A DNA stretch of 64,000 nucleotides from Corynebacterium matruchotii. GTDB taxonomy: Bacteria; Actinomycetota; Actinomycetes; Mycobacteriales; Mycobacteriaceae. Below the pieces are notes generated by a model that made no database searches, had not been told where the DNA came from, and saw nothing but the letters and a program-made list of their open reading frames with translations. Shown one piece after another: positions 14,086 to 22,852 of this stretch. Both the position numbers and the translations under genes were made by a program. Positions within the stretch are counted from its first letter, which is position 1. Every line of letters starts with the position of its first letter. The DNA lies in NCBI RefSeq assembly GCF_011612265.2, contig NZ_CP050134.2, positions 2,356,001 through 2,420,000 on the forward strand, given 5' to 3'.

Positions 14086-14996
14086 GAAGCTTATTCAGCT
14101 GCTGGGAAAACATGGTTCGGTTGGTGGTTGGTAGAACATTATTTTTCGTATCACGTTGATTGCCCGGATGGTTGTGATTCGGGGGAGCCTGCTAGGGGTA
14201 GAAAGGATCCGCCATACTTTCAGATGAGCTATGGATCGTTCGACCACATACCGGATCTGGTTGATCCCTTTGTTGAATCGCTTCTGCCAGCCTAGCAGGG
14301 GTTTCCCGGGTCTTCTCTTGAAGGGTGTGTCGCATCCTAACCCCACATATCCTTTATCCGCAGTACAGTGCCAGGGTTGCATATAGCCGAATAAGCCAGT
14401 GTTTCTTATAGCTGTGATGTCATGCGTTGATCCAGGTAGTGGTGGTGAAATATAGAATATTTCACCTGCCTGATCGGTGAGTATTTGCAGGTTATGCCCT
14501 GCCCTATGATGCTTCCCGCTGTATAAGTTCCTGGCGTTTTTCCACCACCAACACGGTATGAGCGTGCCATCTAACACGTATAGCCGTTGGGGACTAAGGT
14601 CTTTCGGCCTTGGTGGGGGTGGGAGCACCATGTCAAGGATGTTCAACACAGTATTAATCGCCCTGGAGATAGTGGGTTGGGACGTGCCAAAAATACCAGC
14701 TAGGGTTTGTTGCCTTAGGTTTTCTTGCAGGTAGAGCATGGTGATTTGCACGCTGGTGAAGACTCCGAGGCTTGGTGGGCAGTGGTGGTCTATTCCTGAT
14801 GTGGTGATGATGTTTGCTAGGGCGAGGAGATTATCTGTGGTGAGTGTGCTAGGATCAGCGGTGCGGGGTCGATAGAGTATTTTATTGTTGTACACACTTA
14901 CTATAAGTACACTACCGGCCTCGTTTTCCTATGCTTTCGGGGGTGATCAGCTACCGGGTAGTGAGGGGCCTATTTAAAAACGCTTGAATAAGCTTC
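14086..14996. mobile_element. Intact IS5-type insertion sequence (copy B), nested in copy A
   Basis: 911 bp with terminal inverted repeats of 12 bp (GAAGCTTATTCA at 14086 and its complement ending at 14996) and a 3-bp TAT duplication (14083-14085 and 14997-14999). It encodes a complete transposase on the minus strand. It landed inside the transposase gene of copy A. Length, ends and 3-bp duplication fit the IS5 family. Confidence 0.9.
14095..14895 (-). CDS. IS5-family transposase (DDE_Tnp_4 type), copy B
   Basis: 266 residues, complete. An HTH-like stretch (QQTLAGIFGTSQPTISRAI, about 62-80) is followed by the DDE core: Asp109 in VLDGT, Asp180 in TADKGY, and Glu219 in VERSIAHLK. An extra TDQAGEIF and PGSTHD segment is typical of the DDE_Tnp_4 branch. 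It should cut and rejoin the 911-bp element. It ends 10 bp inside the left inverted repeat and starts about 100 bp inside the right end. All catalytic residues are present, so it may still be active. Confidence 0.92.
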   Translation of the reverse strand: MYNNKILYRPRTADPSTLTTDNLLALANIITTSGIDHHCPPSLGVFTSVQITMLYLQENLRQQTLAGIFGTSQPTISRAINTVLNILDMVLPPPPRPKDLSPQRLYVLDGTLIPCWWWKNARNLYSGKHHRAGHNLQILTDQAGEIFYISPPLPGSTHDITAIRNTGLFGYMQPWHCTADKGYVGLGCDTPFKRRPGKPLLGWQKRFNKGINQIRYVVERSIAHLKVWRILSTPSRLPRITTIRAINVIRKIMFYQPPTEPCFPSS

Positions 14997-16752
14997 TATG
15001 ATGCTTTCCGCTGTATAAGTTCCTAGTGTTCTTCCACCACCAGCATGGTACGAGCGTGCCGTCAAGCACATACAACCTATTAGGGTTAAGATCCACTGGT
15101 TGTGGTGGGGGTGGAAGCACTACATCAAGGATGTTTAACACAGTATTGATCGCTCTGGAGATAGTGGGTTGGGACGTGCCAAAAATATTGGCTAATGTTT
15201 GTTGTCGTATGTTTTCTTGCAGGTAGAGCATGGTGATTTGCACGCTGGTGAGCACTCCGAGGCTTGGTGGGCAGTGGTGGTCTAGCCTTGATGTGGTGAT
15301 GATGTTTGCTAGGGTGAGGAGATTATCTGTGGTGAGTGTGCTAGGATCAGCGGTGCGGGGTCGATAGAGTATTTTATTTTTGTTCACACTTACTATAAGT
15401 ACACTACCGGCCTCGTTTTCCTATGCTTTCGGGGGTGATCAGTTACCGGGTGGCGGGGTCGTAATTCAAAACGCCTGAATAAGCTTCCTTATATGACGCC
15501 TACCGCGACTTGGAGTTTTTAAAATCATGGAGTGATTCAGGAGTTATTTACCACGATAATCAAGTGCTACTAAAAGCCAAAATCCCACTCAAAAAAATTC
15601 CATATTTTGAAGATCGATATCAAGTATTTTCAGATCTACATAAATTGTTTGAAATCCTTAAAATAAACTCACGGCTTATTCAAATTGAAGATCTCACCGA
15701 AGAAACACTCGAAAAACTTGAAGGTCTTGTCAAAATCTTTGTCTATAAAATGAAACCATCGATCCAATCAGATCCTAAGGGCTTGAGATATAAGGTAATG
15801 ATAGGGGATGACCATTTACATTTTATTTTTACATACGACTCAGATACGGATGCTTGGAACTGTTTTAGCCTGACAGCTGCACCGATATTATTACGCATCC
15901 CTGATAATGAAATATCAAAAGCTAATTTAATCACTGCTTATGATCTTCTTACGAAGGATAAAACACTACGGAGGACATTGAATCTCCACCCGGAGAACTT
16001 CATTGTGAGTTATAAGAAGATTCTAGATCGTACACCCGACACGGAGAAACAATCTTTCAGGAATATCGCAACTGGTACGGTAATAGAACTTATTACTGGT
16101 GCAGATTTAAATCCTTTACGTAGACGAGAGCTTCTCTCAATGGCCAAAGAACTGAATGAATGGCTACTTTCATACGAGCCAGAGAACTCAATTTTCTTAA
16201 TAAATCAATGGCAAATACTCCATCGTAACGGCTTACTTACACCAGAACTGGAAAAAAAGGTTCGTGCACTCAAACGATCTCTCTCGAACAAAGACATTCA
16301 CCGTGAAATAGCGTGTGCTATTCTACTTGGCCAGGTTGAGGAAACACAGTATTTGATGGAACAATTGCCACAAGAAGGTCATGAAATCAAATCCTGGCCA
16401 ATCTATTACCTATTTGAGCATCAGGAGACTTATAAAATTCCTGATCTTAACAAAAATCCGGCATGGCCAGCGTTCCTTGATTCTGCCTTACGAGAAGAGA
16501 AGCAATGACATATTTGAAACAAATCGCACCAAACTCTGTCAACGAAAAAATCATTATCCAACCACCCATGGAGAACAATTAATTACCCCCAATTTTCACC
16601 CAGAAAAGACTCTGATTTTATGAATGCGCAATATAGTGAAAGCACCCCTCAATGCGGTGCAATTTGTCATCATTTATAATGTAAACACAATGGGTTTTAT
16701 TCCTTTTTTATAATGGCTATTAACGAGCCTCCACTTCGAAGGGATACCACTT

Positions 16753-17139
16753 ATGTTTATGCCGAAAACTGTGCGCACAATCCTGGCCGGGACTGTGGCC
16801 GTGGCCACAATGCTGGCGGCTACGCCGGTCGCATCTGCGAGGGATATTGAGGAAACGGAGGTTTCCGCTGGTGGGTGCATCAAGTATTACATTAGTTACT
16901 TGGATAAATTTGACGATTTCATGATGACGATCAAATACCACAAGCGTGGCGCCATGCAATGCTCCATCCAGCTCACGCCCCTCGATTCGGATTTCGGCCC
17001 CGCCCCCAGGCTTCGGCCGCGGGATGATTGGCCGACAACCTCTGGCAAGCTCGGGAAGGCGTACGAAAACACCCTGTACAAGTGGGAGCTGCTTGACGAC
17101 CACGACAAGGTGGTCAATAGCGGCACGTTCTACAGTTAG
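16753..17139 (+). CDS. Small secreted protein of unknown function
   Basis: 128 residues. It has a clear Sec signal peptide: basic start (PKTVR), hydrophobic core (ILAGTVAVATMLAATPV) and a predicted cut after ASA at residue 29. The mature part of about 99 residues has only two cysteines (Cys42 and Cys69), likely a disulfide, and is rich in Tyr, Lys and Asp. No family recognised. It is convergent with the surface-protein gene 18 bp away. A weak GAAGGG ribosome site precedes the ATG. A 5-bp GCACC/GGTGC hairpin at about 16642-16660 lies upstream. It may be a cell-wall or adhesion accessory factor, which is inference from position only. Confidence 0.7.
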   Translation: MFMPKTVRTILAGTVAVATMLAATPVASARDIEETEVSAGGCIKYYISYLDKFDDFMMTIKYHKRGAMQCSIQLTPLDSDFGPAPRLRPRDDWPTTSGKLGKAYENTLYKWELLDDHDKVVNSGTFYS

Positions 17140-17157
17140 CGGGTTTGAGCTGGTGCT

Positions 17158-19152
17158 TTAGGCGTCGAAAAGCCGCATGATGGGGGCCGCTAACAACCGC
17201 ACCACCGGCACCATAAATGGCACAACGGGAACATATGTGCTGGTCTGATTGAAACCGATGACCTTATTCACGTCCTTCTCCCCCACCGTGAACGTGAACG
17301 CCTCGGGCGCGTAATGGCGGAAACCGGTGCGCTGGGCGTCTTGCGCGTTCTCATACACGGTACATAATGTGCCGACGGGAAGCTTTTCCGGCGCGATGGC
17401 CTGCTGACCGTTGCCGGACACCGCAAGCGTGCCGGTGATCTTAGTGTGCGCCGGATCGACGCATTCATAGGTGAAGTTGATGGTGCCGTTACGCAGCGGC
17501 TCCCACACCCGCACCGTGTTGGCGATGCCGAACTGTGCGGTCTGGCGCTTGTACACGTTTTCGAAGAGCACGGAACCTCCCACCGTGACGCTTTGCGACG
17601 CCGGTGCGTTCCACGTGTACCCGGCCACCGGGGCGTCCTGCTCGGTCACGGTACAGGTGGTGCCGAGCGGAAGATCAATGCTTTCGGCAGAGGTGCCGGT
17701 AATGGTTAATGCCTGGTCAACGGGGGCAAAGGCGCCATCATAGGCGGGCTGGCAGGTGTAGGTGAAGGGGAAATCGCTACGGCCCGTGGGAATGTCGGCG
17801 GTGATCTTTTTGCTCACCGTGAACTTGCCCACCCTGGCGGTGTAGTCGCTGCTCGAAAGGAATTTCGCATTGGTGGGAACTTGGGTTCCGGCGGGCTGAC
17901 CGTTGACGAAATACGTGGTGGCCATGGTGGCGGCGGGAACCTGGGCGTCCTGCTCCGTCACGGTGCACGTGAGACCGGGCACCGCGGGCGTGGGGATGGT
18001 CACGGTTTCGCCGGCCCGCACCTCGACGGTGCCCCGCTGCGCCGCGCACTGGTAGTCGAACTTGAAGGTCTTGGGGGCAAGAGCAACGGCGTTCCCCGTC
18101 ACCCGCTTGCTAATGGTGAGCGAACCGGCATCACGGTTATAATTCTCCGTCAGAGTAATAGCCTGTTCCTTGGTGGTGACGGTGACTTTCTGCTTGTCGA
18201 ACTGGCTGTTTTTTATATAGCCCGCCCGGTCGCCGCCCAGGTCGGTGAATTCGCACTGGGTGCCGGTGGGAATGTTCTCGATGCGGGCCGGGTTACCATT
18301 CTTCAATTCCGCCTCGCCGGTGAGACCACCACAGGTGTAGCCCACCTTAATGCTCGCATCGGGGTTGGCAGGTTTGCCGTCAACCTGGAGTTTTTGGGCG
18401 ATGCTGATGCTGCCGGTGGAACGTACATAATTATTCGTGAGGGTGACATCGATGGGTTCCCTGCCGATGACCACCTCGGGCTTGGGTTCAATATCGATCT
18501 TGTCCAGGGCGTAGCCGGGGAGCTGCTGATTTGGAACCGTCAGGGTGCAGATAGAACCGAGCGATAAGGGTGGCGACGTGGCCTCGCCGTCGACCTCAAG
18601 GAAACTCGTGACCGGCCCCTGACCATTCGAAACTTTCGGGTCTATGCAGGAGTAGTCGACCCGAAACTTCCGGCCGGTTTCCGCACCAACAATCTTGCTG
18701 GTTATCTTGAAAACGCCCTGCTCCCGGGCATAGGTGTTGGTAGCGGTAATGACCTGGTTCTTGTCGGTGACGAAGAACTTCTGCTTGTCGAAACCCACGG
18801 TTTTGGTGTATCCCTCACGATCACCGTCTTGTTCGAATAGTTCGCATTCGGTGCCTAAAGGTATATTGTCGACGCGAGCAGGCGTCTCGGTGGTGACGGT
18901 GAGTTCACCAGTTTGTTCCCCGGTGATGGCCTTGCAGGTGTAGCGCACCTTAAAGGGTGTAGGGGAAGCCTCGGGTTTGCCGTCGACAAAGACTTTTTGG
19001 GTGACGACAAAGCCACCGGTCAGCAGGTTGGTAATGATATCGCTGCTGAGCGGTTCTAGGGATATTTCTTGCGCGGTCGCGGTTACTGGGGTGGCGTAAA
19101 GGCCAAGAGCTGCGCAAATAGCAATGGTGGTTTTCTGTAATCCTCGTGTCAC
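17158..19152 (-). CDS. Large secreted surface protein with six DUF5979-like repeats
   Basis: 664 residues from a GTG with AGGAG 6 nt upstream. A signal peptide spans about residues 1-27 (..TATAQE). Six repeat units of 90-105 residues follow. Each opens with a strand such as FVVTQKV or SLTISKR, has a conserved Cys pair (YTC or YSC, then CTV/CEL), a DNIPLGT-like turn and a closing NTYxR segment. These match the DUF5979 prealbumin-like repeats of corynebacterial surface adhesins, where isopeptide-type stabilisation is often proposed. There is no LPxTG sorting signal; the protein ends in a hydrophobic Pro/Val stretch (VPVVPFMVPVVRLLAAP) that may hold it in the envelope. Likely role in adhesion or cell-surface structure. 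Confidence 0.82.
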   Translation of the reverse strand: MTRGLQKTTIAICAALGLYATPVTATAQEISLEPLSSDIITNLLTGGFVVTQKVFVDGKPEASPTPFKVRYTCKAITGEQTGELTVTTETPARVDNIPLGTECELFEQDGDREGYTKTVGFDKQKFFVTDKNQVITATNTYAREQGVFKITSKIVGAETGRKFRVDYSCIDPKVSNGQGPVTSFLEVDGEATSPPLSLGSICTLTVPNQQLPGYALDKIDIEPKPEVVIGREPIDVTLTNNYVRSTGSISIAQKLQVDGKPANPDASIKVGYTCGGLTGEAELKNGNPARIENIPTGTQCEFTDLGGDRAGYIKNSQFDKQKVTVTTKEQAITLTENYNRDAGSLTISKRVTGNAVALAPKTFKFDYQCAAQRGTVEVRAGETVTIPTPAVPGLTCTVTEQDAQVPAATMATTYFVNGQPAGTQVPTNAKFLSSSDYTARVGKFTVSKKITADIPTGRSDFPFTYTCQPAYDGAFAPVDQALTITGTSAESIDLPLGTTCTVTEQDAPVAGYTWNAPASQSVTVGGSVLFENVYKRQTAQFGIANTVRVWEPLRNGTINFTYECVDPAHTKITGTLAVSGNGQQAIAPEKLPVGTLCTVYENAQDAQRTGFRHYAPEAFTFTVGEKDVNKVIGFNQTSTYVPVVPFMVPVVRLLAAPIMRLFDA

Positions 19153-19290
19153 CGGGGCTCCTAAGATAGTTGCACGCGTAATACATTATGGCCTATCAGG
19201 GTGTTATGCAACAACAACGGCCAGTTTTGCCCTCATTACCCCACCATCGCATAAGGTTACCTCGCGGTTTTCTAAGCCATGGGGTTCATT

Positions 19291-19320
19291 CCTCATGTGC
19301 CCTCGTGTGCCTTCATGTGC
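19291..19320. repeat. Three 10-bp tandem repeats upstream of the surface-protein gene
   Basis: CCTCATGTGC, CCTCGTGTGC and CTTCATGTGC follow one another exactly, a period equal to one helical turn. They lie in the 305-bp divergent gap 19153-19457, about 140 bp from the surface-protein start and about 140 bp from the dehydrogenase start. The rest of the gap shows a TACAAT hexamer at 19405-19410 as a possible -10 for the dehydrogenase and no gene. Confidence 0.7.
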
Positions 19321-19457
19321 GTTGCGACGACACTCTCGGCGGTATTGGCGTGAATTGATAATGACTTGGCGTCTTTTGATGAGCACCCGTCGGCCATACC
19401 AAGTTACAATAGTGGAGAACTAATAATGTTACCACCAACCAAAAGGTAAAATTTATC

Positions 19458-20237
19458 ATGCAGAATGTGGCACTCATTACCGGCTCCTACGGTGGACTGG
19501 GCACCGGCTTCGTCGACATCCACGCAGCCCGCCATGGTGACCTCATCCTTGTTGGTCGCAGTGAAGAAAAGCTCAATGCCCAGGCCAAGGAAGTAACAAC
19601 CAAATATGGCGTTGAAGTGCGCACCATCGCAGTCGACTTGTCCACCCCCGAGGCGGCTCAAACCATCGTTGATGCCTGCGCCGACGTGGTCCCGGACATC
19701 ATCATTAATAATGCGGGTTTCGGTGGCCAAGGTGATTTTGCCAGGGAACGCTCCATGGACCAGGACTTATCAATGATTGCCGTCAATATCGAAGCCCCCA
19801 CCCGACTCCTCAAATTATTCCTGCCCAAAATGATTGAGCGGGGCAGCGGCAAAGTCCTCAACGTCAGCTCTACGGCAGCTACCGTACCCGGGCCGTTGCA
19901 GGCCGTATACTATGCCACCAAGGCATACCTCACCAGCTGGTCCAACGCCCTATGGCGGGAACTTCAAGGCACCGGCGTGACCGTGACCGCCCTCATGCCA
20001 GGGGCCATGCAAACCGGCTTTATCGCCACCGGTGGGCTATCAGATACGAAATTATTTGCGAACGCGGTAGAGCCCCGCCAGGTGGCACAGGAAGGCTATG
20101 ATGCCATGATGGTAGGCAAGATTAATGTGATCTCCGGCCTGGTGAGTTGGCAAAAACCCTTCGTATCGCTGTCCCCCGTTATGCCCCGAAAAGCATTACT
20201 GAATTTCGTGTATAACCAGCAAACCACTGGCCATTAA
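19458..20237 (+). CDS. Short-chain dehydrogenase/reductase
   Basis: 259 residues, a classical SDR. Cofactor motif TGSYGGLG at 8-15, NNAG at 84-87, catalytic Asn110, Ser137/138, and Tyr151-x3-Lys155. The fold and the KPFVSLSPVMPRKALL tail are like bacterial SDRs that act on small alcohols or ketones, with NAD(P)H as cofactor; the substrate cannot be read from the sequence. An AAAGG ribosome site precedes the ATG. The AraC-type gene begins 10 bp downstream, so the two are co-transcribed and the regulator probably responds to a metabolite of this pathway. Confidence 0.88.
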   Translation: MQNVALITGSYGGLGTGFVDIHAARHGDLILVGRSEEKLNAQAKEVTTKYGVEVRTIAVDLSTPEAAQTIVDACADVVPDIIINNAGFGGQGDFARERSMDQDLSMIAVNIEAPTRLLKLFLPKMIERGSGKVLNVSSTAATVPGPLQAVYYATKAYLTSWSNALWRELQGTGVTVTALMPGAMQTGFIATGGLSDTKLFANAVEPRQVAQEGYDAMMVGKINVISGLVSWQKPFVSLSPVMPRKALLNFVYNQQTTGH

Positions 20238-20246
20238 TCACAACTC

Positions 20247-21266
20247 ATGAAGCGGCATATCCTTGAGCAGAACTATCCTCGACTACTGGCATCGGTTGGA
20301 ATAGACGCTGAGCAGGTGTTACGCAAGGCCGGGGTGGCGGAAGATACCTTTACTCATCATCCGCCTACAATGACGACTAGTGATTATTTCGCATTTCTCA
20401 CTGCCATTGGAAAGCTGTGCCCTCCAGGCTCCGCCGTTCAGTTGGCTAGCGCGACCGGGATTGAGCAATTCAGCCCACCAGTTTTTGCCTCTTATTGTGC
20501 TCGAAACGGCAGGGTATGCATAGAACGGCTGAAACAATATAAACGCATCATAGGACCCTTAGAATTCCATACCACCGGCACCACAAAACAAATGAGTATC
20601 GAATTGGTGTGCGAAGGATATGAGTTGCCATCGTTTCTTGTGGAATGCGAATTCGTTTTCCTGGTCAACCTGCTGCGTACCGCCACCGGGGAACATATCA
20701 CGCCGACATCAATACAATTGCATCAATTAGATGTTGATCGTGCCGTCGTAGATTTTCTCGGGTGCTTACCGCAAGTTGGCCCAAGCAATGTCATTGCGTT
20801 TGCCACCCGTGACATGGAGCTGCCCTTTATCAGCCACAACGACAGCATGTGGAGCTATTTCGAACCGGAGCTGCAACGCCGCCTTGCGGAACTCGACGCC
20901 GATGATAGCTACACCACTCGGGTGCAAAGTGCGCTCATGGAGATGCTTCCTGGTGGGGAAACCGGCATTGATGATGTTGCCCACCGGTTGGGGATGAGCA
21001 AACGCACCCTCCAGCGCAAGCTGGGCGCAGAGAAGACAACGTTTCAGGCACAGTTGAAACATACCCGACAGCTATTGGCACAACATTATCTCACCACCAC
21101 ATCAATGAAAGTTGATGAGATCGCCTACCTATTGGGGTATATAGAGCTCAATAGTTTCCTGCGGGCCTTTTATACATGGCTAGGGATGAGCCCCAGGGAA
21201 TATCGCGCACGCCATGCTGTCGACGGGCAAACCTTACGGCCCCCGACACCACCTACACCACCGTGA
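20247..21266 (+). CDS. AraC-family transcriptional regulator
   Basis: 339 residues. The N-terminal two thirds (about 1-220) match the AraC_binding_2/arabinose-binding-like sensor domain of OruR/VirS-type regulators. The C-terminal part (about 235-325) has two helix-turn-helix motifs: IDDVAHRLGMSKRTLQRKL and the VDEIAYLLGYIELNSFLRAF signature, ending with GMSPREYR. It has a Pro/Thr-rich tail. It follows the dehydrogenase by 10 bp and likely controls that pair. Mycobacterial relatives of this type activate neighbouring oxidoreductase operons; the inducer is unknown. Confidence 0.88.
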   Translation: MKRHILEQNYPRLLASVGIDAEQVLRKAGVAEDTFTHHPPTMTTSDYFAFLTAIGKLCPPGSAVQLASATGIEQFSPPVFASYCARNGRVCIERLKQYKRIIGPLEFHTTGTTKQMSIELVCEGYELPSFLVECEFVFLVNLLRTATGEHITPTSIQLHQLDVDRAVVDFLGCLPQVGPSNVIAFATRDMELPFISHNDSMWSYFEPELQRRLAELDADDSYTTRVQSALMEMLPGGETGIDDVAHRLGMSKRTLQRKLGAEKTTFQAQLKHTRQLLAQHYLTTTSMKVDEIAYLLGYIELNSFLRAFYTWLGMSPREYRARHAVDGQTLRPPTPPTPP

Positions 21267-21403
21267 GCAAACAGGTTTTCGATAGTAGGTTTTAGAGAAT
21301 GTGCTGAGTCATAATAGCCTAGTTTCTCCAGGTGGCCTCCCACTGCCCCGCAGGATCGCACTCCTATTCGAACCTGGGTTCCGGGAGGGTTAGGCGTCGA
21401 AAA

Positions 21404-21436
21404 GCAAAAAGCCGAGAAAGCATGATGCTCCCCGGC
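21404..21436 (-). terminator. rplK-rplA terminator
   Basis: Stem AGCCG..GCA with its complement (21410-21422 with 21426-21436, one mismatch region), followed on the minus strand by TTTTTGC. It lies 17 bp after the rplA stop. A GCTTTTCGACGCC motif copy abuts it at 21390-21405. Confidence 0.8.
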
Positions 21437-21453
21437 TCTTGGCGGTGTAAGGA

Positions 21454-22161
21454 TTATTCTTCGGTGAAATCCTTCTGGATGGACGGGTCAACCGGGATGC
21501 CGGGGCCCATCGTGGAGCTCAAGGTCACCTTGCGCAGGTAAATGCCCTTGGCGGACGACGGCTTCAACCGCAGCACTTCTTCAATCAAAGCACCATAGTT
21601 TTGGGCCAGCTGTTCAGCGGTGAACGATGCCTTGCCGATCAGCGCATGCAGGTTAGCGGCCTTATCCACGCGGAAGGAAATCTTACCGCCCTTGACCTCG
21701 GCGATTGCCTTGGCAACATCGGTGGTCACGGTGCCGGTCTTGGGGTTCGGCATCAGGCCGCGGGGGCCCAGCACGCGGGCCACACGACCCACCTTAGCCA
21801 TCTGGTCGGGGGTGGCGATTGCCACGTCGAAGTCGGTCCAGCCTTCAGTGATCCGGGCGATCAAATCGTCGGAGCCGACCACATCGGCACCGGCGGCCTC
21901 AGCCTCGGTGGCCTTCTCGCCAGCGGCGAACACGACAACGCGCACGGTCTTACCGGTACCGTTCGGCAACGACACGGTACCACGCACCAGCTGGTCGGCC
22001 TTGCGGGGGTCAACACCCAGGCGAATAGCGACATCAACGGAGGCATCAAAATTCTTCGAAGAGGTCTCCTTGACCAACTGAGCGGCCTTCAATGGGGTGT
22101 ACAGCCGACCCTTGTCCAGCTTCTCTACCAGTGCCTTATAGGCTTTTGATTTTTTGCTCAT
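21454..22161 (-). CDS. rplA: 50S ribosomal protein uL1
   Basis: 235 residues, normal length. L1 signatures include [21 protein letters not shown] near residues 37-57, [10 protein letters not shown], and the conserved [15 protein letters not shown] segment that contacts 23S rRNA. It builds the L1 stalk for tRNA exit and represses its own operon in many bacteria. It is the last gene of rplK-rplA (79 bp spacing) and is followed by a terminator. Start ATG at 22161. Confidence 0.98.
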   Translation of the reverse strand: MSKKSKAYKALVEKLDKGRLYTPLKAAQLVKETSSKNFDASVDVAIRLGVDPRKADQLVRGTVSLPNGTGKTVRVVVFAAGEKATEAEAAGADVVGSDDLIARITEGWTDFDVAIATPDQMAKVGRVARVLGPRGLMPNPKTGTVTTDVAKAIAEVKGGKISFRVDKAANLHALIGKASFTAEQLAQNYGALIEEVLRLKPSSAKGIYLRKVTLSSTMGPGIPVDPSIQKDFTEE

Positions 22162-22240
22162 AATGTCTTACATCCTTGAAATTTGTGGTGAAAGATATGT
22201 GGTGGAACGGGCCGAAGCTGGCCCTCCCACAGGAATATTT

Positions 22241-22672
22241 TTAGCCCTCGACCTCGATGCCCATGGACCGGGCAGTACCGGCAATGATCTTTGCGGCAGC
22301 ATCAATATCGTTGGCGTTGAGGTCTTCCAGCTTGGTTTGGGCGATTTCCCGCACCTGGTCCATGGTGACCTTGCCCACTTTTTGGGTGTGTGGAACGCCG
22401 GAGCCCTTCTGCAACCCGGCAGCTTTCAGCAGCAGCTTAGCGGCGGGCGGGGTCTTCAGTTTAAAGGTGAACGACCGGTCTTCGTACACGGTGATTTCCA
22501 CCGGCACCACATTGCCGCGCTGGGATTCCGTGGCCGCATTATAGGCCTTGCAGAATTCCATGATGTTCACGCCATGCGCACCCAGGGCCGGGCCAACAGG
22601 CGGAGCAGGGTTCGCCGCACCGGCTTCGATTTGAAGTTTAATGAGGCCAGAGACCTTTTTCTTGGGAGCCAT
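22241..22672 (-). CDS. rplK: 50S ribosomal protein uL11
   Basis: 143 residues. The N-terminal domain has the Pro-rich [23 protein letters not shown] start, where thiostrepton-type antibiotics bind at the L11-rRNA site. The C-terminal rRNA-binding domain ends [16 protein letters not shown]. It supports stringent-response activation and factor binding. First gene of rplK-rplA; nusG ends 180 bp upstream. Confidence 0.98.
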   Translation of the reverse strand: MAPKKKVSGLIKLQIEAGAANPAPPVGPALGAHGVNIMEFCKAYNAATESQRGNVVPVEITVYEDRSFTFKLKTPPAAKLLLKAAGLQKGSGVPHTQKVGKVTMDQVREIAQTKLEDLNANDIDAAAKIIAGTARSMGIEVEG

Positions 22673-22852
22673 GATGTTACCTACTTCCTTGATAACAGGC
22701 CACGGATTATGGCAATTCCGCGACCTGTCCGGATGCCTGCGCTACGCAAGCCACCGGGAAACAACGATCGAAAACGCATGACATTCATAAACATGCACAC
22801 GCAATCGAACATCCTATAGCAAACCCCAGCTTGCACCCAAATTCTGGGTTTT

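Larger units (their letters stand above)
13673..15387 (-). pseudogene. IS5-family transposase of copy A, split by copy B
   Basis: The N-terminal half (start at 15387, about 131 native residues to ..SGKHHR) and the C-terminal half (to the stop at 13673, beginning AGHNLQVLTDQ) flank copy B. Joined across the TAT duplication they give a 266-residue-class protein about 90 percent alike to copy B by eye, for example TTSRLDHH versus TTSGIDHH. The first Asp (VLDGT) is in one piece and the second Asp and Glu are in the other, so no active enzyme is made. Confidence 0.88.
13664..15487. mobile_element. Older IS5-type insertion sequence (copy A), itself interrupted
   Basis: The ends are 13-bp inverted repeats GAAGCTTATTCAG (left at 13664) and its complement (right end at 15487), flanked by a 3-bp CTT target duplication (13661-13663 and 15488-15490). 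Without the inner element (14086-14996 plus one TAT copy) it would be 910 bp. It carries one transposase gene on the minus strand, now in two pieces. It inserted into the DUF4365 gene. The sequence differs at many positions from copy B, so the two copies are not a recent local duplication. Confidence 0.9.
12789..16508 (+). pseudogene. DUF4365-like nuclease-fold gene, split by nested insertion sequences
   Basis: The gene is interrupted at 13663. Removing the insertion 13664-15487 and one 3-bp CTT duplicate (13661-13663 or 15488-15490) rejoins 12789-13663 to 15491-16508 in frame, giving about 630 residues across the join (..IQDTLYDAYRDLEF..). The start ATG at 12789 follows AAGGAG. The N-terminal part resembles DUF4365 with a PD-(D/E)xK-like core: Asp41 in a VDG motif and Gln64-x-Lys66 (VQIKG). 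The C-terminal part is helical and TPR-like (about the last 130 residues), of unknown role. It is strongly AT-rich compared with neighbours, which suggests horizontal acquisition. The 3' piece could start at TTG 15510 as a 332-residue fragment. DUF4365 proteins often sit near defence or mobile genes; the function here is not known. Confidence 0.7.

Noticed and set aside
15510..16508. Separate gene of 332 residues starting at TTG 15510
   Set aside because: It lacks a ribosome site and rejoins the upstream piece in frame once the IS is removed, so it is the 3' part of one gene.
17158..17260. Sortase anchor at the end of the surface protein
   Set aside because: No LPxTG-like motif is present; the hydrophobic end lacks a following basic tail.
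21360..21385. tRNA-like T-loop (TTCGAA) after the AraC gene
   Set aside because: No D-arm, anticodon stem or acceptor pairing can be built around it on either strand.
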